From Streptomyces sp. DH24 (GTDB taxonomy: Bacteria; Actinomycetota; Actinomycetes; Streptomycetales; Streptomycetaceae), in the NCBI RefSeq assembly GCF_029813775.1, contig NZ_JARVKW010000027.1, positions 1-64,000 of the forward strand: a stretch of DNA of 64,000 nt, read 5' to 3'. This document shows positions 1-8,728 of the stretch, piece after piece. Both the position numbers and the translations under genes were made by a program. The notes below the pieces were generated by a model that searched no databases, was not told where the DNA came from, and was given only the letters and a program-made list of their open reading frames with translations. Positions within the stretch are counted from its first letter, which is position 1. Each line of letters begins with the position of its first letter.

Positions 1-3000
1 GCAGCCCGAGCCCGCCGCACCGGCATCCGCGTCGGCGTCGGCGTCGGCGTCCGACGAGGCCGAGTCGCCGCGTCGCCCGGCGCGCCCCGCGGTCGCCGTG
101 TTCCAGCCGCCGGTGTTCACCGAGCCCAGGTTCCAGACGCCCGAGCGCGCCGCCGCCGAGGCCGCGGCCGGGGTTACCGGGGTCGACGAGCCCGAGGAGC
201 CCGAGGAGCCCGAGGAGACGGCCGAGGCCGAGGCGTTCCAGGAGGAGCAGCCCGCCGCGTCCCGCCGCCGGCGTCGCCGCCGCGGTGCCGCCTCCGACGA
301 GGCCGAGAGCCGGACCGCCGAGAGCCGGACCGCCGAGGTGCCCGCCGCCGAGGACGAGTCCGAGGAGGCCGACGAGTCGGCCGAGGACCACGCCGAGGGC
401 GAGGACTCCGAGGAGACCGGCTCACGCCGCCGTCGTCGCCGGGGCGGCCGTCGCCGCCGCCGGGGCGAGGCCGCCGACAGCGAGTCGGCCGAGTCCGACT
501 CCGCGGACGTCGAGGAGACCGCCGCCGAGCAGGCCGCGCAGGACGCCGAGGACACCGCCGAGCAGGCCGAGGAGGACGCCGAGGAGTTCGCGGACGCCGA
601 GTCCTCCGGGGGCCGCGACGACCAGGGCGCGGGTTCCAGCAGCAGCCGTCGCCGCCGTCGCCGTCGTCGCCGCGCCGGTGACACCGGCACCGACGCCGAG
701 CCGACCCCGGACGACCCCGAGCGCACCGTCGTCAAGGTCCGCGAGCCCCGCAAGGCCGCCGAGCCGTCCGACGAGGTGCAGTCCATCAAGGGCTCCACGC
801 GTCTGGAGGCGAAGAAGCAGCGCCGCCGCGAGGGCCGCGAGCAGGGCCGCCGCCGCGTGCCGATCATCACCGAGGCCGAGTTCCTGGCCCGGCGCGAGGC
901 CGTCGAGCGCGTCATGGTCGTCCGGCAGCACGGCGACCGCACGCAGATCGGCGTCCTCGAGGACAACGTGCTCGTCGAGCACTACGTCAACAAGGAGCAG
1001 TCGACGTCGTACGTCGGCAACGTCTACCTCGGCAAGGTGCAGAACGTCCTGCCGTCGATGGAGGCCGCCTTCATCGACATCGGCAAGGGCCGCAACGCCG
1101 TCCTGTACGCCGGTGAGGTCAACTTCGAGGCGCTGGGCATGGCCAACGGGCCGCGCCGCATCGAGTCCGCCCTGAAGTCCGGCCAGTCCGTCCTCGTGCA
1201 GGTCACGAAGGACCCCATCGGCCACAAGGGCGCCCGCCTCACCAGCCAGGTCTCCCTGCCGGGCCGCTACCTCGTGTACGTGCCCGAGGGCTCGATGACC
1301 GGCATCAGCCGCAAGCTGCCCGACACCGAGCGGGCCCGTCTGAAGACCATCCTCAAGAAGATCGTCCCCGAGGACGCGGGCGTCATCGTGCGCACCGCCG
1401 CCGAGGGCGCGAGCGAGGACGAGCTGCGCCGCGACGTCGAGCGTCTGCAGGCGCAGTGGGAGGACATCCAGAAGAAGGCCAAGAGCGGCAACGCGCCGAC
1501 GCTGCTGTACGGCGAGCCGGACATGACCGTCCGGGTCGTCCGCGACATCTTCAACGAGGACTTCTCCAAGGTCGTCGTCAGCGGCGACGAGGCCTGGTCG
1601 ACCATTCACGGGTACGTGTCGCACGTGGCGCCCGACCTGGCCGACCGGCTGTCGAAGTGGACCTCCGAGGTCGACGTCTTCGCCACGTACCGGATCGACG
1701 AGCAGCTCGCCAAGGCGCTGGACCGCAAGGTCTGGCTGCCGAGCGGCGGTTCGCTGGTGATCGACCGGACCGAGGCGATGGTCGTCATCGACGTCAACAC
1801 CGGCAAGTTCACCGGCCAGGGCGGCAACCTCGAGGAGACCGTCACCAGGAACAACCTGGAGGCGGCCGAGGAGATCGTGCGCCAGCTCAGGCTGCGCGAC
1901 CTCGGCGGCATCATCGTCATCGACTTCATCGACATGGTGCTGGAGTCCAACCGGGACCTGGTGCTGCGCCGTCTGCTGGAGTGCCTGGGCCGGGACCGTA
2001 CGAAGCACCAGGTCGCCGAGGTGACATCGCTGGGCCTCGTGCAGATGACCCGCAAGCGGGTCGGCCAGGGCCTGCTGGAGTCGTTCTCCGAGACCTGCGT
2101 GCACTGCAACGGCCGCGGTGTCATCGTCCACCTGGACCAGCCGACCGCGGCCGGTGGCGGCGGCAAGCGCAAGAAGCGTGCGCGGGCCGGGGCCGAGCAG
2201 CCGCACGAGCACGAGGCGGCCGTCGCAGTGGAGACCGCCGAGCAGGAGGCGGAGAGCGAGGCCGAGGTCGTCGCCGAGGTCGCCGAGCCGGTGGCGCTGC
2301 CCGAGCCGGAGTTCGCGCCGGACGAGGAGCTGTACAGCAGCGTCGCCGAGGCGGAGGCCGCGGCCGGCCGGGGCCGCTCGCGTCGTCGGTCGAGCCGCAG
2401 GGCGTCCGCCCCGGCGGGCGCACCGCGCGGCGAGACGGTCAGGCCCGAGCCCGCGAAGCCGGAGCCGGCCAGGACCGAGGCTCCCGCCGCCGAGGAGGCG
2501 CCGACCGCGCAGGACGTGACCGCCGAGGAGGCTGCCGAACGTCCGGTGCAGCCCGAGTCGGCCACCGAGGCGCTGGCCGAGCCCGCGGCCGTCGAGGACG
2601 CCGTCTCCGGCGCCCCGCAGCCCGCGTCCCGGCCCGCCGAGGAGGCCGCGCCCAAGGGCCGCACCCGCCGTCGCGCGACCCGCAAGGCCACCGCGCCGGC
2701 CGGTTCGCCCGCCGGTGCCGAGGCCGCCGTGGTGACCGTGTCCGAGCCGGCCCCGGTGTCCGAGCCGCAGGCCGAGGAGCCCGTCGCGGCACCGGCCGCC
2801 CCGGAGGCCGAGGCGCCCGCCGCGAGCGCCGCCCCGGCCCGCCCGAGGCGCCGTGCCGTGCGCAAGCCCACGACGCCCACCGCGTCCGAGGAGGCGGCCG
2901 TCGTGGTCGTCCCGTCGGCGCCGGCGGCGGAGCAGGCGGAGACGCCCGCCGAGGGCGTCACCGAGGGCGAGGCGGCCGACGAGGCCGCCCCGGCCAAGAA

Positions 3001-3208
3001 GACGGCCCGCAAGGTGGCGAAGAAGGCGACGGCGAAGAAGGCCGCCACCAAGAAGACCGCGGCCAAGAAGACGGCCGCGAAGAAGACGACGGCCAAGAAG
3101 GCGACGGCGAAGACCACCAAGTCGGCCGCCAAGAAGACGACGTCGAAGAAGACCGCGGCGGCCGCCCAGCAGGCGCCGTCCTCGGTCACGGCGTCCACGG
3201 AGGACTGA
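1..3208 (+). CDS. rne: Ribonuclease E/G family protein (5' end outside window)
   Basis: Endoribonuclease of the RNase E/G family, acting in mRNA decay and rRNA/tRNA processing. The frame is open from base 2, so the true start lies upstream; the GTG at 98 is only an internal codon. Numbering from 98, the first ~250 residues are acidic stretches alternating with Arg blocks. An S1-like RNA-binding domain follows (~285-390), then the catalytic core with the two expected Asp motifs, VVIDVNTGKF (~565) and IIVIDFIDM (~607), and a Zn-link Cys pair CVHC (~666). The C-terminus is a long Ala/Glu/Pro-rich arm with more Arg clusters, ending from ~965 in Ala-Lys-Lys-Thr repeats like bacterial histone-H1-type tails. 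The core-in-the-middle layout is known from actinobacterial RNase E. Family assignment is secure; RNase E versus G naming is conventional. Confidence 0.95.
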   Translation, partial: QPEPAAPASASASASASDEAESPRRPARPAVAVFQPPVFTEPRFQTPERAAAEAAAGVTGVDEPEEPEEPEETAEAEAFQEEQPAASRRRRRRRGAASDEAESRTAESRTAEVPAAEDESEEADESAEDHAEGEDSEETGSRRRRRRGGRRRRRGEAADSESAESDSADVEETAAEQAAQDAEDTAEQAEEDAEEFADAESSGGRDDQGAGSSSSRRRRRRRRRAGDTGTDAEPTPDDPERTVVKVREPRKAAEPSDEVQSIKGSTRLEAKKQRRREGREQGRRRVPIITEAEFLARREAVERVMVVRQHGDRTQIGVLEDNVLVEHYVNKEQSTSYVGNVYLGKVQNVLPSMEAAFIDIGKGRNAVLYAGEVNFEALGMANGPRRIESALKSGQSVLVQVTKDPIGHKGARLTSQVSLPGRYLVYVPEGSMTGISRKLPDTERARLKTILKKIVPEDAGVIVRTAAEGASEDELRRDVERLQAQWEDIQKKAKSGNAPTLLYGEPDMTVRVVRDIFNEDFSKVVVSGDEAWSTIHGYVSHVAPDLADRLSKWTSEVDVFATYRIDEQLAKALDRKVWLPSGGSLVIDRTEAMVVIDVNTGKFTGQGGNLEETVTRNNLEAAEEIVRQLRLRDLGGIIVIDFIDMVLESNRDLVLRRLLECLGRDRTKHQVAEVTSLGLVQMTRKRVGQGLLESFSETCVHCNGRGVIVHLDQPTAAGGGGKRKKRARAGAEQPHEHEAAVAVETAEQEAESEAEVVAEVAEPVALPEPEFAPDEELYSSVAEAEAAAGRGRSRRRSSRRASAPAGAPRGETVRPEPAKPEPARTEAPAAEEAPTAQDVTAEEAAERPVQPESATEALAEPAAVEDAVSGAPQPASRPAEEAAPKGRTRRRATRKATAPAGSPAGAEAAVVTVSEPAPVSEPQAEEPVAAPAAPEAEAPAASAAPARPRRRAVRKPTTPTASEEAAVVVVPSAPAAEQAETPAEGVTEGEAADEAAPAKKTARKVAKKATAKKAATKKTAAKKTAAKKTTAKKATAKTTKSAAKKTTSKKTAAAAQQAPSSVTASTED

Positions 3209-3238
3209 CCCGCCCGGCCCTCTGCCGTACCGGTGAAG

Positions 3239-3275
3239 GCGCGGGACCCCGAGCGGTTCGGGGTCCCGCGCTTTC
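3239..3275 (+). terminator. Rho-independent terminator after rne
   Basis: A perfect 14-bp stem (3239-3252 with 3258-3271) closes a 5-base loop and is followed by TTTCT. It lies 31 bases after the rne stop and separates rne from rplU. Confidence 0.85.
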
Positions 3276-3463
3276 TCGCCGCAGGGGCCCGGTTTGACCC
3301 TTCAGGCCGGTCCCCCGTAACCTTGACCGTCGGCGTGTCCATAGGCAGGCCACATCCCCGTAAACCTCTTCCTCCCGGTCACAGGGTTGGCCGGGAGAGG
3401 CCGTCCGTTGCCGGGCGGCTGGACTGCGGGGGTGCCGTTCCCGAGCGAGAGAGTGAGATCCGC

Positions 3464-3784
3464 GTGTACGCCATCGTGCGCAGCGGTGGTCGCCAGCACA
3501 AGGTTGCTGTCGGCGACATCGTTGAGGTTGACAAGATTTCCACTGCCAAGGTTGGCGACACGGTCGAGCTCTCGACCCTGCTCGTTGTCGACGGCGACGC
3601 TGTGACCAGCGACCCGTGGGTGCTGGCCGGCATCAAGGTCCAGGCCGAGGTCGTGGACCACCACAAGGGCCAGAAGATCGACATTCTGCGCTACAAGAAC
3701 AAGACCGGCTACCGCCGTCGTCAGGGCCACCGCCAGCAGTACACGGCGATCAAGGTCACTGAGATCCCCGCGGCTGCGAAGTAA
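3464..3784 (+). CDS. rplU: 50S ribosomal protein L21
   Basis: Large-subunit protein L21, 106 residues, the usual length. The start is the GTG giving MYAIVRSGGRQHKVAVGDIV; the frame is open further upstream but that part has no ribosomal similarity. The C-terminal stretch GYRRRQGHRQQYTAIKVTEI is typical of L21. It is followed after 14 bases by rpmA, a very conserved pairing, and the two are surely co-transcribed. I could not settle on a promoter in the 190 bases after the rne terminator. Confidence 0.97.
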   Translation: MYAIVRSGGRQHKVAVGDIVEVDKISTAKVGDTVELSTLLVVDGDAVTSDPWVLAGIKVQAEVVDHHKGQKIDILRYKNKTGYRRRQGHRQQYTAIKVTEIPAAAK

Positions 3785-3798
3785 GGGACTGAGGAGAG

Positions 3799-4053
3799 AT
3801 GGCACACAAGAAGGGCGCATCGTCCACCCGTAACGGTCGTGACTCCAACGCTCAGCGCCTCGGCGTGAAGCGCTTCGGTGGTCAGGTCGTCAACGCGGGC
3901 GAGATCCTGGTCCGCCAGCGCGGCACCCACTTCCACCCGGGCGCGGGCGTCGGCCGCGGCGGCGACGACACGCTGTTCGCGCTGCAGGCCGGTTCGGTGC
4001 AGTTCGGCACCCACCGTGGCCGCAAGGTCGTGAACATCGTTCCGGTCGCTTGA
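3799..4053 (+). CDS. rpmA: 50S ribosomal protein L27
   Basis: Large-subunit protein L27, 84 residues, whose N-terminal tail reaches the peptidyl transferase centre. The sequence MAHKKGASSTRNGRDSNAQR and the GGQVVNAGEILVRQRGT segment are diagnostic. There is no N-terminal extension of the cleaved kind found in Firmicutes. The ATG is preceded by a strong GAGGAGAG ribosome-binding site. It is second in the rplU-rpmA operon; a hairpin after the stop separates it from obg. Confidence 0.98.
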   Translation: MAHKKGASSTRNGRDSNAQRLGVKRFGGQVVNAGEILVRQRGTHFHPGAGVGRGGDDTLFALQAGSVQFGTHRGRKVVNIVPVA

Positions 4054-4068
4054 CCGGAAGCATTCGCG

Positions 4069-4110
4069 AGGCGGACCTCACTTCCCCCCGGGGAAGCGGG
4101 TCCGCCTTTC
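4069..4110 (+). terminator. Terminator or attenuating hairpin between rpmA and obg
   Basis: A 9-bp outer stem (4069-4077 with 4099-4107) encloses a second hairpin CTTCCC/GGGAAG. A short T-run, TTTC, follows. Read-through into obg is possible because obg starts only about 50 bases further on. Confidence 0.7.
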
Positions 4111-4157
4111 GCGTGTTGACCTGAAGACATTCACGCACGTAACTGGAGGCACATCCC

Positions 4158-5594
4158 ATGACCACCTTCGTGGACCGCGTCGAGCTCCATGTCGCCGCGG
4201 GTAGCGGAGGCCACGGCTGTGCCTCCGTCCACCGTGAGAAGTTCAAGCCGCTCGGCGGCCCGGACGGCGGCAACGGCGGCCGGGGCGGCGACGTGATCCT
4301 CACCGTCGACCAGTCCGTCACGACGCTGCTGGACTACCACCACTCCCCGCACCGCAGGGCGACCAACGGCAAGCCCGGCGAGGGCGGCAACCGTTCCGGC
4401 AAGGACGGCCAGGACCTGATCCTGCCGGTGCCGGACGGCACGGTCGTCCTGGACAAGGCGGGCAACGTCCTCGCCGACCTCGTCGGCCAGGGCACCTCGT
4501 ACGTCGCCGCGCAGGGCGGCCGGGGCGGGCTCGGCAACGCCGCGCTGGCCTCCGCGCGCCGCAAGGCGCCCGGCTTCGCGCTGCTCGGTGAGCCCGGTGA
4601 CCTCCAGGACATCGTCCTGGAGCTGAAGACCGTCGCGGACGTGGCCCTGGTCGGCTACCCGAGCGCCGGCAAGTCCTCGCTGATCTCGGTGCTGAGCGCC
4701 GCCAAGCCGAAGATCGCCGACTACCCGTTCACGACGCTCGTGCCGAACCTCGGTGTGGTGACGGCCGGTTCGACGGTCTTCACCATCGCCGACGTGCCGG
4801 GGCTGATCCCGGGCGCCAGCCAGGGCAAGGGCCTGGGCCTTGAGTTCCTGCGCCACGTGGAGCGGTGCAGCGTGCTCGTGCACGTGCTGGACACCGCCAC
4901 CCTGGAGTCCGACCGCGACCCCGTCTCCGACCTCGACGTCATCGAGGAGGAGCTGCGGCAGTACGGCGGGCTCGACAGGCGGCCCCGGATCGTCGTCCTG
5001 AACAAGATCGACGTGCCGGACGGCAAGGACCTCGCCGAGATGGTGCGGCCCGACCTGGAGGCCCGGGGCTACCGCGTCTTCGAGGTGTCGGCCGTGGCCC
5101 ACCTGGGCCTGAGGGAGCTGTCCTTCGCGCTCGCCGACCTGGTCGCCAAGGCGCGTGCCGCGAAGCCGAAGGAAGAGGCGACGCGGATCGTGATCCGGCC
5201 CAAGGCCGTGGACGACACCGGCTTCACGGTGACCCGCGAGGACGACGGGCTGTTCCGGGTGCGCGGCGAGAAGCCCGAGCGGTGGGTGCGCCAGACCGAC
5301 TTCAACAACGACGAGGCCGTCGGCTACCTCGCCGACCGGCTCAACCGGCTCGGCGTCGAGGACGAACTGCTCAAGGCCGGTGCCCGGTCCGGCGACGGCG
5401 TCGCGATCGGCCCCGAGGACAACGCGGTCGTCTTCGACTGGGAGCCGACCGTCATGGCCGGTGCCGAGATGCTCGGGCGGCGCGGCGAGGACCACCGGCT
5501 GGACGGCGCCCGCCCGGCGGCGCAGCGGCGTCGCGACAAGCAGGCGGAACTGGACGACGCGGACCGCGAGTTCGACGGCTTCGAGCCGTTCTGA
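4158..5594 (+). CDS. obg: Obg/CgtA family GTPase
   Basis: Essential ribosome-associated GTPase, linked in Streptomyces to the onset of sporulation. The 478-residue protein has the glycine-rich Obg fold (1-158, with repeated GGxGG turns), the G domain with P-loop GYPSAGKSS (~164), the DVPGLIPGA switch and NKID, then the C-terminal OCT domain (~350-425) and a basic tail. The ATG has GGAGG eight bases upstream. It follows rplU-rpmA, the classic arrangement. In many bacteria proB follows obg directly; here about 12 kb of envelope genes intervene. Confidence 0.97.
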   Translation: MTTFVDRVELHVAAGSGGHGCASVHREKFKPLGGPDGGNGGRGGDVILTVDQSVTTLLDYHHSPHRRATNGKPGEGGNRSGKDGQDLILPVPDGTVVLDKAGNVLADLVGQGTSYVAAQGGRGGLGNAALASARRKAPGFALLGEPGDLQDIVLELKTVADVALVGYPSAGKSSLISVLSAAKPKIADYPFTTLVPNLGVVTAGSTVFTIADVPGLIPGASQGKGLGLEFLRHVERCSVLVHVLDTATLESDRDPVSDLDVIEEELRQYGGLDRRPRIVVLNKIDVPDGKDLAEMVRPDLEARGYRVFEVSAVAHLGLRELSFALADLVAKARAAKPKEEATRIVIRPKAVDDTGFTVTREDDGLFRVRGEKPERWVRQTDFNNDEAVGYLADRLNRLGVEDELLKAGARSGDGVAIGPEDNAVVFDWEPTVMAGAEMLGRRGEDHRLDGARPAAQRRRDKQAELDDADREFDGFEPF

Positions 5595-5743
5595 CCGCAC
5601 CGGCCGCGGCAGTGGTCCCGGGCTGACGACGGGGAGAGTCCCGGCGTGTCCCGGGGCCACCACCCCGCCTTCCGGTGAGTCGTACTGGGCGGCACGGAGA
5701 GCTTTTCCGTAGCTCAACTGCCGTCCAGGTTCCCGGAGTCGAC

Positions 5744-6220
5744 GTGCCCCTGTCGCCGCCGTCCCCCCACTCCCCGCGCCCGCGGCGGTCCGTACGGCCG
5801 CGAAGCCGGGGCGCCCTGGTGGTCGCGGTCGGGCTGCTCGCCGCGCTGGGTGCGGCGGCCCCCGCGGCGCAGGCGGGGCCCGCCACGACCGCCGGACCGC
5901 AGGACGACAGCGCCACGGGCCCGAGCGGTTCCGGCGTCCCGACGGTCACGCAGGACACCGCCGACGTCCCGGGCAGGGCCGAGCGGGACGACCACTTCGG
6001 CAGGTCCGTGCACCTCGCCGACGCCCACCACGACGCTCTCGCGGACCTCGCCGTCGGCGCGCCGGGGGAGAACGGCGACGCCGGGTCCGTGTGGACCTTC
6101 CGGTCCGGCCCGACGACGGTGGGCACGCCGAACGCGACGACCGTGTTCGGCCACTCGGTGCTCGGCACGACCGGCACGACCGGCACGAACGCCCGGCTCG
6201 GCCTGGGCTTCGCGTACTGA
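5744..6220 (+). CDS. Short exported FG-GAP/integrin-like protein, probably truncated
   Basis: The start is set at GTG 5744, which has CGGAG five bases upstream; the frame is open to a GTG at 5675. The 158-residue product begins with a basic, hydrophobic signal-peptide-like segment (RSRGALVVAVGLLAALGAAA) ending near AQA. The mature part has one or two units resembling FG-GAP (beta-propeller) repeats: DHFGRSVHLADA, then DLAVGAPGENGDAGSVWTF. Full FG-GAP proteins usually carry several repeats over 400 or more residues, so this looks like a remnant or a minimal secreted protein. Function unknown. A strong hairpin follows the stop. Confidence 0.6.
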   Translation: MPLSPPSPHSPRPRRSVRPRSRGALVVAVGLLAALGAAAPAAQAGPATTAGPQDDSATGPSGSGVPTVTQDTADVPGRAERDDHFGRSVHLADAHHDALADLAVGAPGENGDAGSVWTFRSGPTTVGTPNATTVFGHSVLGTTGTTGTNARLGLGFAY

Positions 6221-6256
6221 ACTACCCCGCCCCCGTCCGCCGGTTGGCGGGCCTTC

Positions 6257-6318
6257 GGACCCGTTGCGGCCACGTCGCGTTCCTCGCGTCGTTCCCCCGC
6301 CGCAACGGGTCCTCTCTT
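6257..6318 (+). terminator. Long-stem terminator
   Basis: A perfect 14-bp stem (6257-6270 with 6299-6312) encloses a 28-base GC-rich loop and is followed by TCTCTTGTC. It lies just after the FG-GAP-like gene and before phoD. Confidence 0.7.
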
Positions 6319-6426
6319 GTCTGCCTAGTTGTCATGCACGCGAACCTCGTCGTTCAGCCGGTGGACCGCCCGGACGCGTCACCTCGTGGGGTGTCCAAGA
6401 GGTACGCGAGGCAAGGGAGTTCGCCG

Positions 6427-7977
6427 ATGACCGGTGCAGTATCGCCCGACCGACGCCGCTTTCTGACCGCCGGTGCCGCCGCCCTCGGCGCCGCCGCCTC
6501 CGCCCAGCTGTGGCTGCCGGGCTCCGCCCGGGCGGCCGAGACCCCGCTGTCCGACGGCGTGTTCAGTCTCGGCGTCGCGTCCGGCGACCCGCTGCCCGAC
6601 GGCGTCGTGCTGTGGACGCGGCTCGCCCCCGACCCGCTGAACGGGGGCGGCATGCCCGACCGGGCGGTGCCGGTGGAGTGGCAGCTCGCCGAGGACGCCC
6701 GGTTCAGAAGGGTCGTCCGCCGGGGCACCTCCCAGGCCCGGCCGGAGTACGGCCACAGCGTGCACGTGGACGTACGCGGGCTGCGCGCGGACCGCGAGTA
6801 CTGGTACCGCTTCCGCGTCGGCGGACAGCTCTCCCGGACCGGCCGCACCCGCACCGCGCCCCGGCGCTTCGACGCGGGCGGACGGCTGCGCGTGGCCCTC
6901 GCGTCCTGCCAGAACTGGCAGCACGGCTGGTTCACGCCGTACGCCGACATGCTGGAGCAGGACCCGGACGTCGTGGTCTTCGTCGGCGACTACATCTACG
7001 AGTCCACGCCCTCCTCGACGGGCGTCCGCCGCCACGAGGGGACCGGCGAGCCGTACAGCCTGACCCAGTACCGCAACCGGTACGCCCAGTACCGCAGCGA
7101 CCCCGACCTGGCCGCGATGCACGCCAACGCCCCGTTCGTGGTCACCTTCGACGACCACGAGGTCGACAACGACTTCGCCGGCGACATCCCGCAGGACCCG
7201 GCCAAGCAGCCGCACGACGCGTTCGTGGCCCGGCTGACGGCCGCCTACCAGGCGTACTACGAGCACATGCCGGTGCGTGCCACCGCCGTCCCGAACGGCC
7301 CGCACATCCGGATGTACCGCCGCCTGGACTTCGGCCGCCTCGCCCGGCTCAACGTGCTGGACACCCGGCAGTACCGCAGCGACCAGGCCACCAGCCAGGC
7401 CGGCGCCCAGGACCCGAAGCTCACGATGCTCGGCGCCGAGCAGAAGCGGTGGCTGCTGGACGGGCTGCACGACTCGCCCGCCCGCTGGAACCTGATCGCC
7501 TCCCAGATCATGATGGCCGAGACCGACCTCAAGGTCGGCGAGGGCAAGCTCTGGTTCTACGACGCCTGGGACGGCTACCAGGCCGAACGCAACGCGTTCA
7601 TGCGGGAGTTCAAGAGGGTCAGCAACCCGGTCGTGCTCACCGGAGACCGCCATCTGACGATGATCAGTGACCTGAAGGAGGACTACGCGGACCCGGACTC
7701 CGCCGTCGTGGGCGCCGAGTTCGTCGGCACCTCCATCTCCAGCAACGGCGACCAGGACCAGGCCGCCTTCCGGGCCGAGTGGGACCCGCGCCGCGCGGAC
7801 AACCCGCACTGGAAGCTGCTCGACGCCCACCGCGGCTACCACCTGTTCGACATCCGCCGCGACGGCATCGACGCCCAGGTCCGGGTGGTCGACACGGTCC
7901 GCGCGCCGCGCGCCGCCGCGAGCACCCTCGCCCGGCTGCGCGTGGACGCGGGGCGGCCCGGCGTCCGGCTGGCCTGA
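6427..7977 (+). CDS. phoD: Alkaline phosphatase D, Tat-exported
   Basis: Secreted phosphodiesterase/alkaline phosphatase of the PhoD family, which scavenges phosphate and can hydrolyse teichoic acid in other bacteria. The ATG at 6427 follows AAGGGAG by seven bases. The 516-residue protein starts with a twin-arginine signal (RRRFLTAGAAALG, residues 9-21; likely cleavage after ARA). A PhoD N-terminal beta domain (GDPLPDGVVLWTRL) comes next. The catalytic domain carries ASCQNWQHGWF, VVFVGDYIYE, TFDDHEVDND and LTGDRHL, the expected metal ligands. I see no clear PHO box upstream. It is next to the polymer-synthesis island, so it could remodel wall polymers as well as scavenge phosphate; that is inference. 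Confidence 0.92.
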   Translation: MTGAVSPDRRRFLTAGAAALGAAASAQLWLPGSARAAETPLSDGVFSLGVASGDPLPDGVVLWTRLAPDPLNGGGMPDRAVPVEWQLAEDARFRRVVRRGTSQARPEYGHSVHVDVRGLRADREYWYRFRVGGQLSRTGRTRTAPRRFDAGGRLRVALASCQNWQHGWFTPYADMLEQDPDVVVFVGDYIYESTPSSTGVRRHEGTGEPYSLTQYRNRYAQYRSDPDLAAMHANAPFVVTFDDHEVDNDFAGDIPQDPAKQPHDAFVARLTAAYQAYYEHMPVRATAVPNGPHIRMYRRLDFGRLARLNVLDTRQYRSDQATSQAGAQDPKLTMLGAEQKRWLLDGLHDSPARWNLIASQIMMAETDLKVGEGKLWFYDAWDGYQAERNAFMREFKRVSNPVVLTGDRHLTMISDLKEDYADPDSAVVGAEFVGTSISSNGDQDQAAFRAEWDPRRADNPHWKLLDAHRGYHLFDIRRDGIDAQVRVVDTVRAPRAAASTLARLRVDAGRPGVRLA

Positions 7978-7988
7978 CACCGCGGCGC

Positions 7989-8028
7989 GGGAGGAGCCCG
8001 GGACTCGTCGCCGTCCCGGACTCCTCCC
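7989..8028 (+). terminator. Hairpin after phoD
   Basis: A 16-bp stem with one mismatch (7989-8004 with 8013-8028) closes an 8-base loop 11 bases after the phoD stop. There is no T-run, as is common for Streptomyces terminators. Confidence 0.65.
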
Positions 8029-8728
8029 GGCCCGTCCTCAGACCGTTCTCCCGGCGTCCCGTGACCATGGAGACGGATCTGTTCGCAAGACTCGCCGGGG
8101 TGACGGGACGGCCGTGACCGCCCCGCTGCCCGGCCGACATCCGGCTGCCGCACAGCGGCCCGCACACGACCCGACGCGGCGAACCGTTCTCTCACTCCGG
8201 CCGAAACCGAAATGCCGCGGCACCTGAACAAGGAATTCCGCCGCAATGGCCTTCCCGGTGAGCCGTATTCACGGCTCGTGCGGGGCGGCGCGGTCTCGCG
8301 GGATACCCGCGGCTCCGGCGCACGGCGAGCCGCGTCTCGCCCCCGAGGTGGCCGCCCAGGCGCTCTACGGGGCGCTCGCCGCGGTGGTCGGCACACCGGG
8401 TGGCACACGAGCCCCGCGAAGACGCGTACGGTTCATCGGACTCCGTCGAAGGAGCCCGTGAAAGTGCTCGGGCACCGCTGCCCGAAGAAACTGCGACAGT
8501 GTTGAACCGACACGGCGTCACCAGCGCGGTGCCGTACTCCTGTGGAGTTACTCACAGCAATTGTCAGAGGTGGCTGCGCTCGTTCACGGGGAGAACTCGC
8601 CATCATCAGGAGTGCAAGGTGAATGACAGGTTGCGCGCACATTTGCAGCGAAGGGCGCTCACCTTGCACTGCGGTAACCACAAGTGGGACCATTTCCAGG
8701 TTCCCTGTCGCCCCAAGGTAGGTCACCT
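8029..8728. other. About 700-base stretch with no convincing gene
   Basis: Several short frames are open here (for example 8212-8505 and 8400-8744 on +), but their translations are Arg/Gly/Pro-rich, show no family motif and lack ribosome-binding sites. The second half (about 8480-8730) is clearly less GC-rich than its surroundings. It holds a 12-bp inverted repeat directly upstream of the CDP-ribitol synthase gene. I read it as a long regulatory or leader region, possibly with decayed sequence. Confidence 0.5.
8611..8670 (+). promoter_or_regulatory. 12-bp perfect inverted repeat upstream of the CDP-ribitol synthase gene
   Basis: AGTGCAAGGTGA (8611-8622) is repeated exactly in inverse at 8659-8670, with 36 bases between. 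It ends 58 bases before the GTG start at 8729. In RNA it would be a stem-loop in the leader; as DNA the arms are three to four helical turns apart and could bind a looping dimeric regulator. Confidence 0.5.

Noticed and set aside
422..2212. Long open frame on the minus strand across rne
   Set aside because: Antisense to a well-supported gene; the translation is low-complexity Leu/Val/Asp/Gly from mirrored GC bias with no family motif.
4116..4145. TTGACC-N18-TAACTG as a promoter for obg
   Set aside because: Transcription would start after the strong GGAGG ribosome-binding site at 4145-4149, removing it from the mRNA; so it is probably not used for obg.
8212..8505. 97-codon frame in the gene-free interval
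   Set aside because: Arg/Gly/Pro-rich, no ribosome-binding site and no family motif; overlapping frames are equally open.
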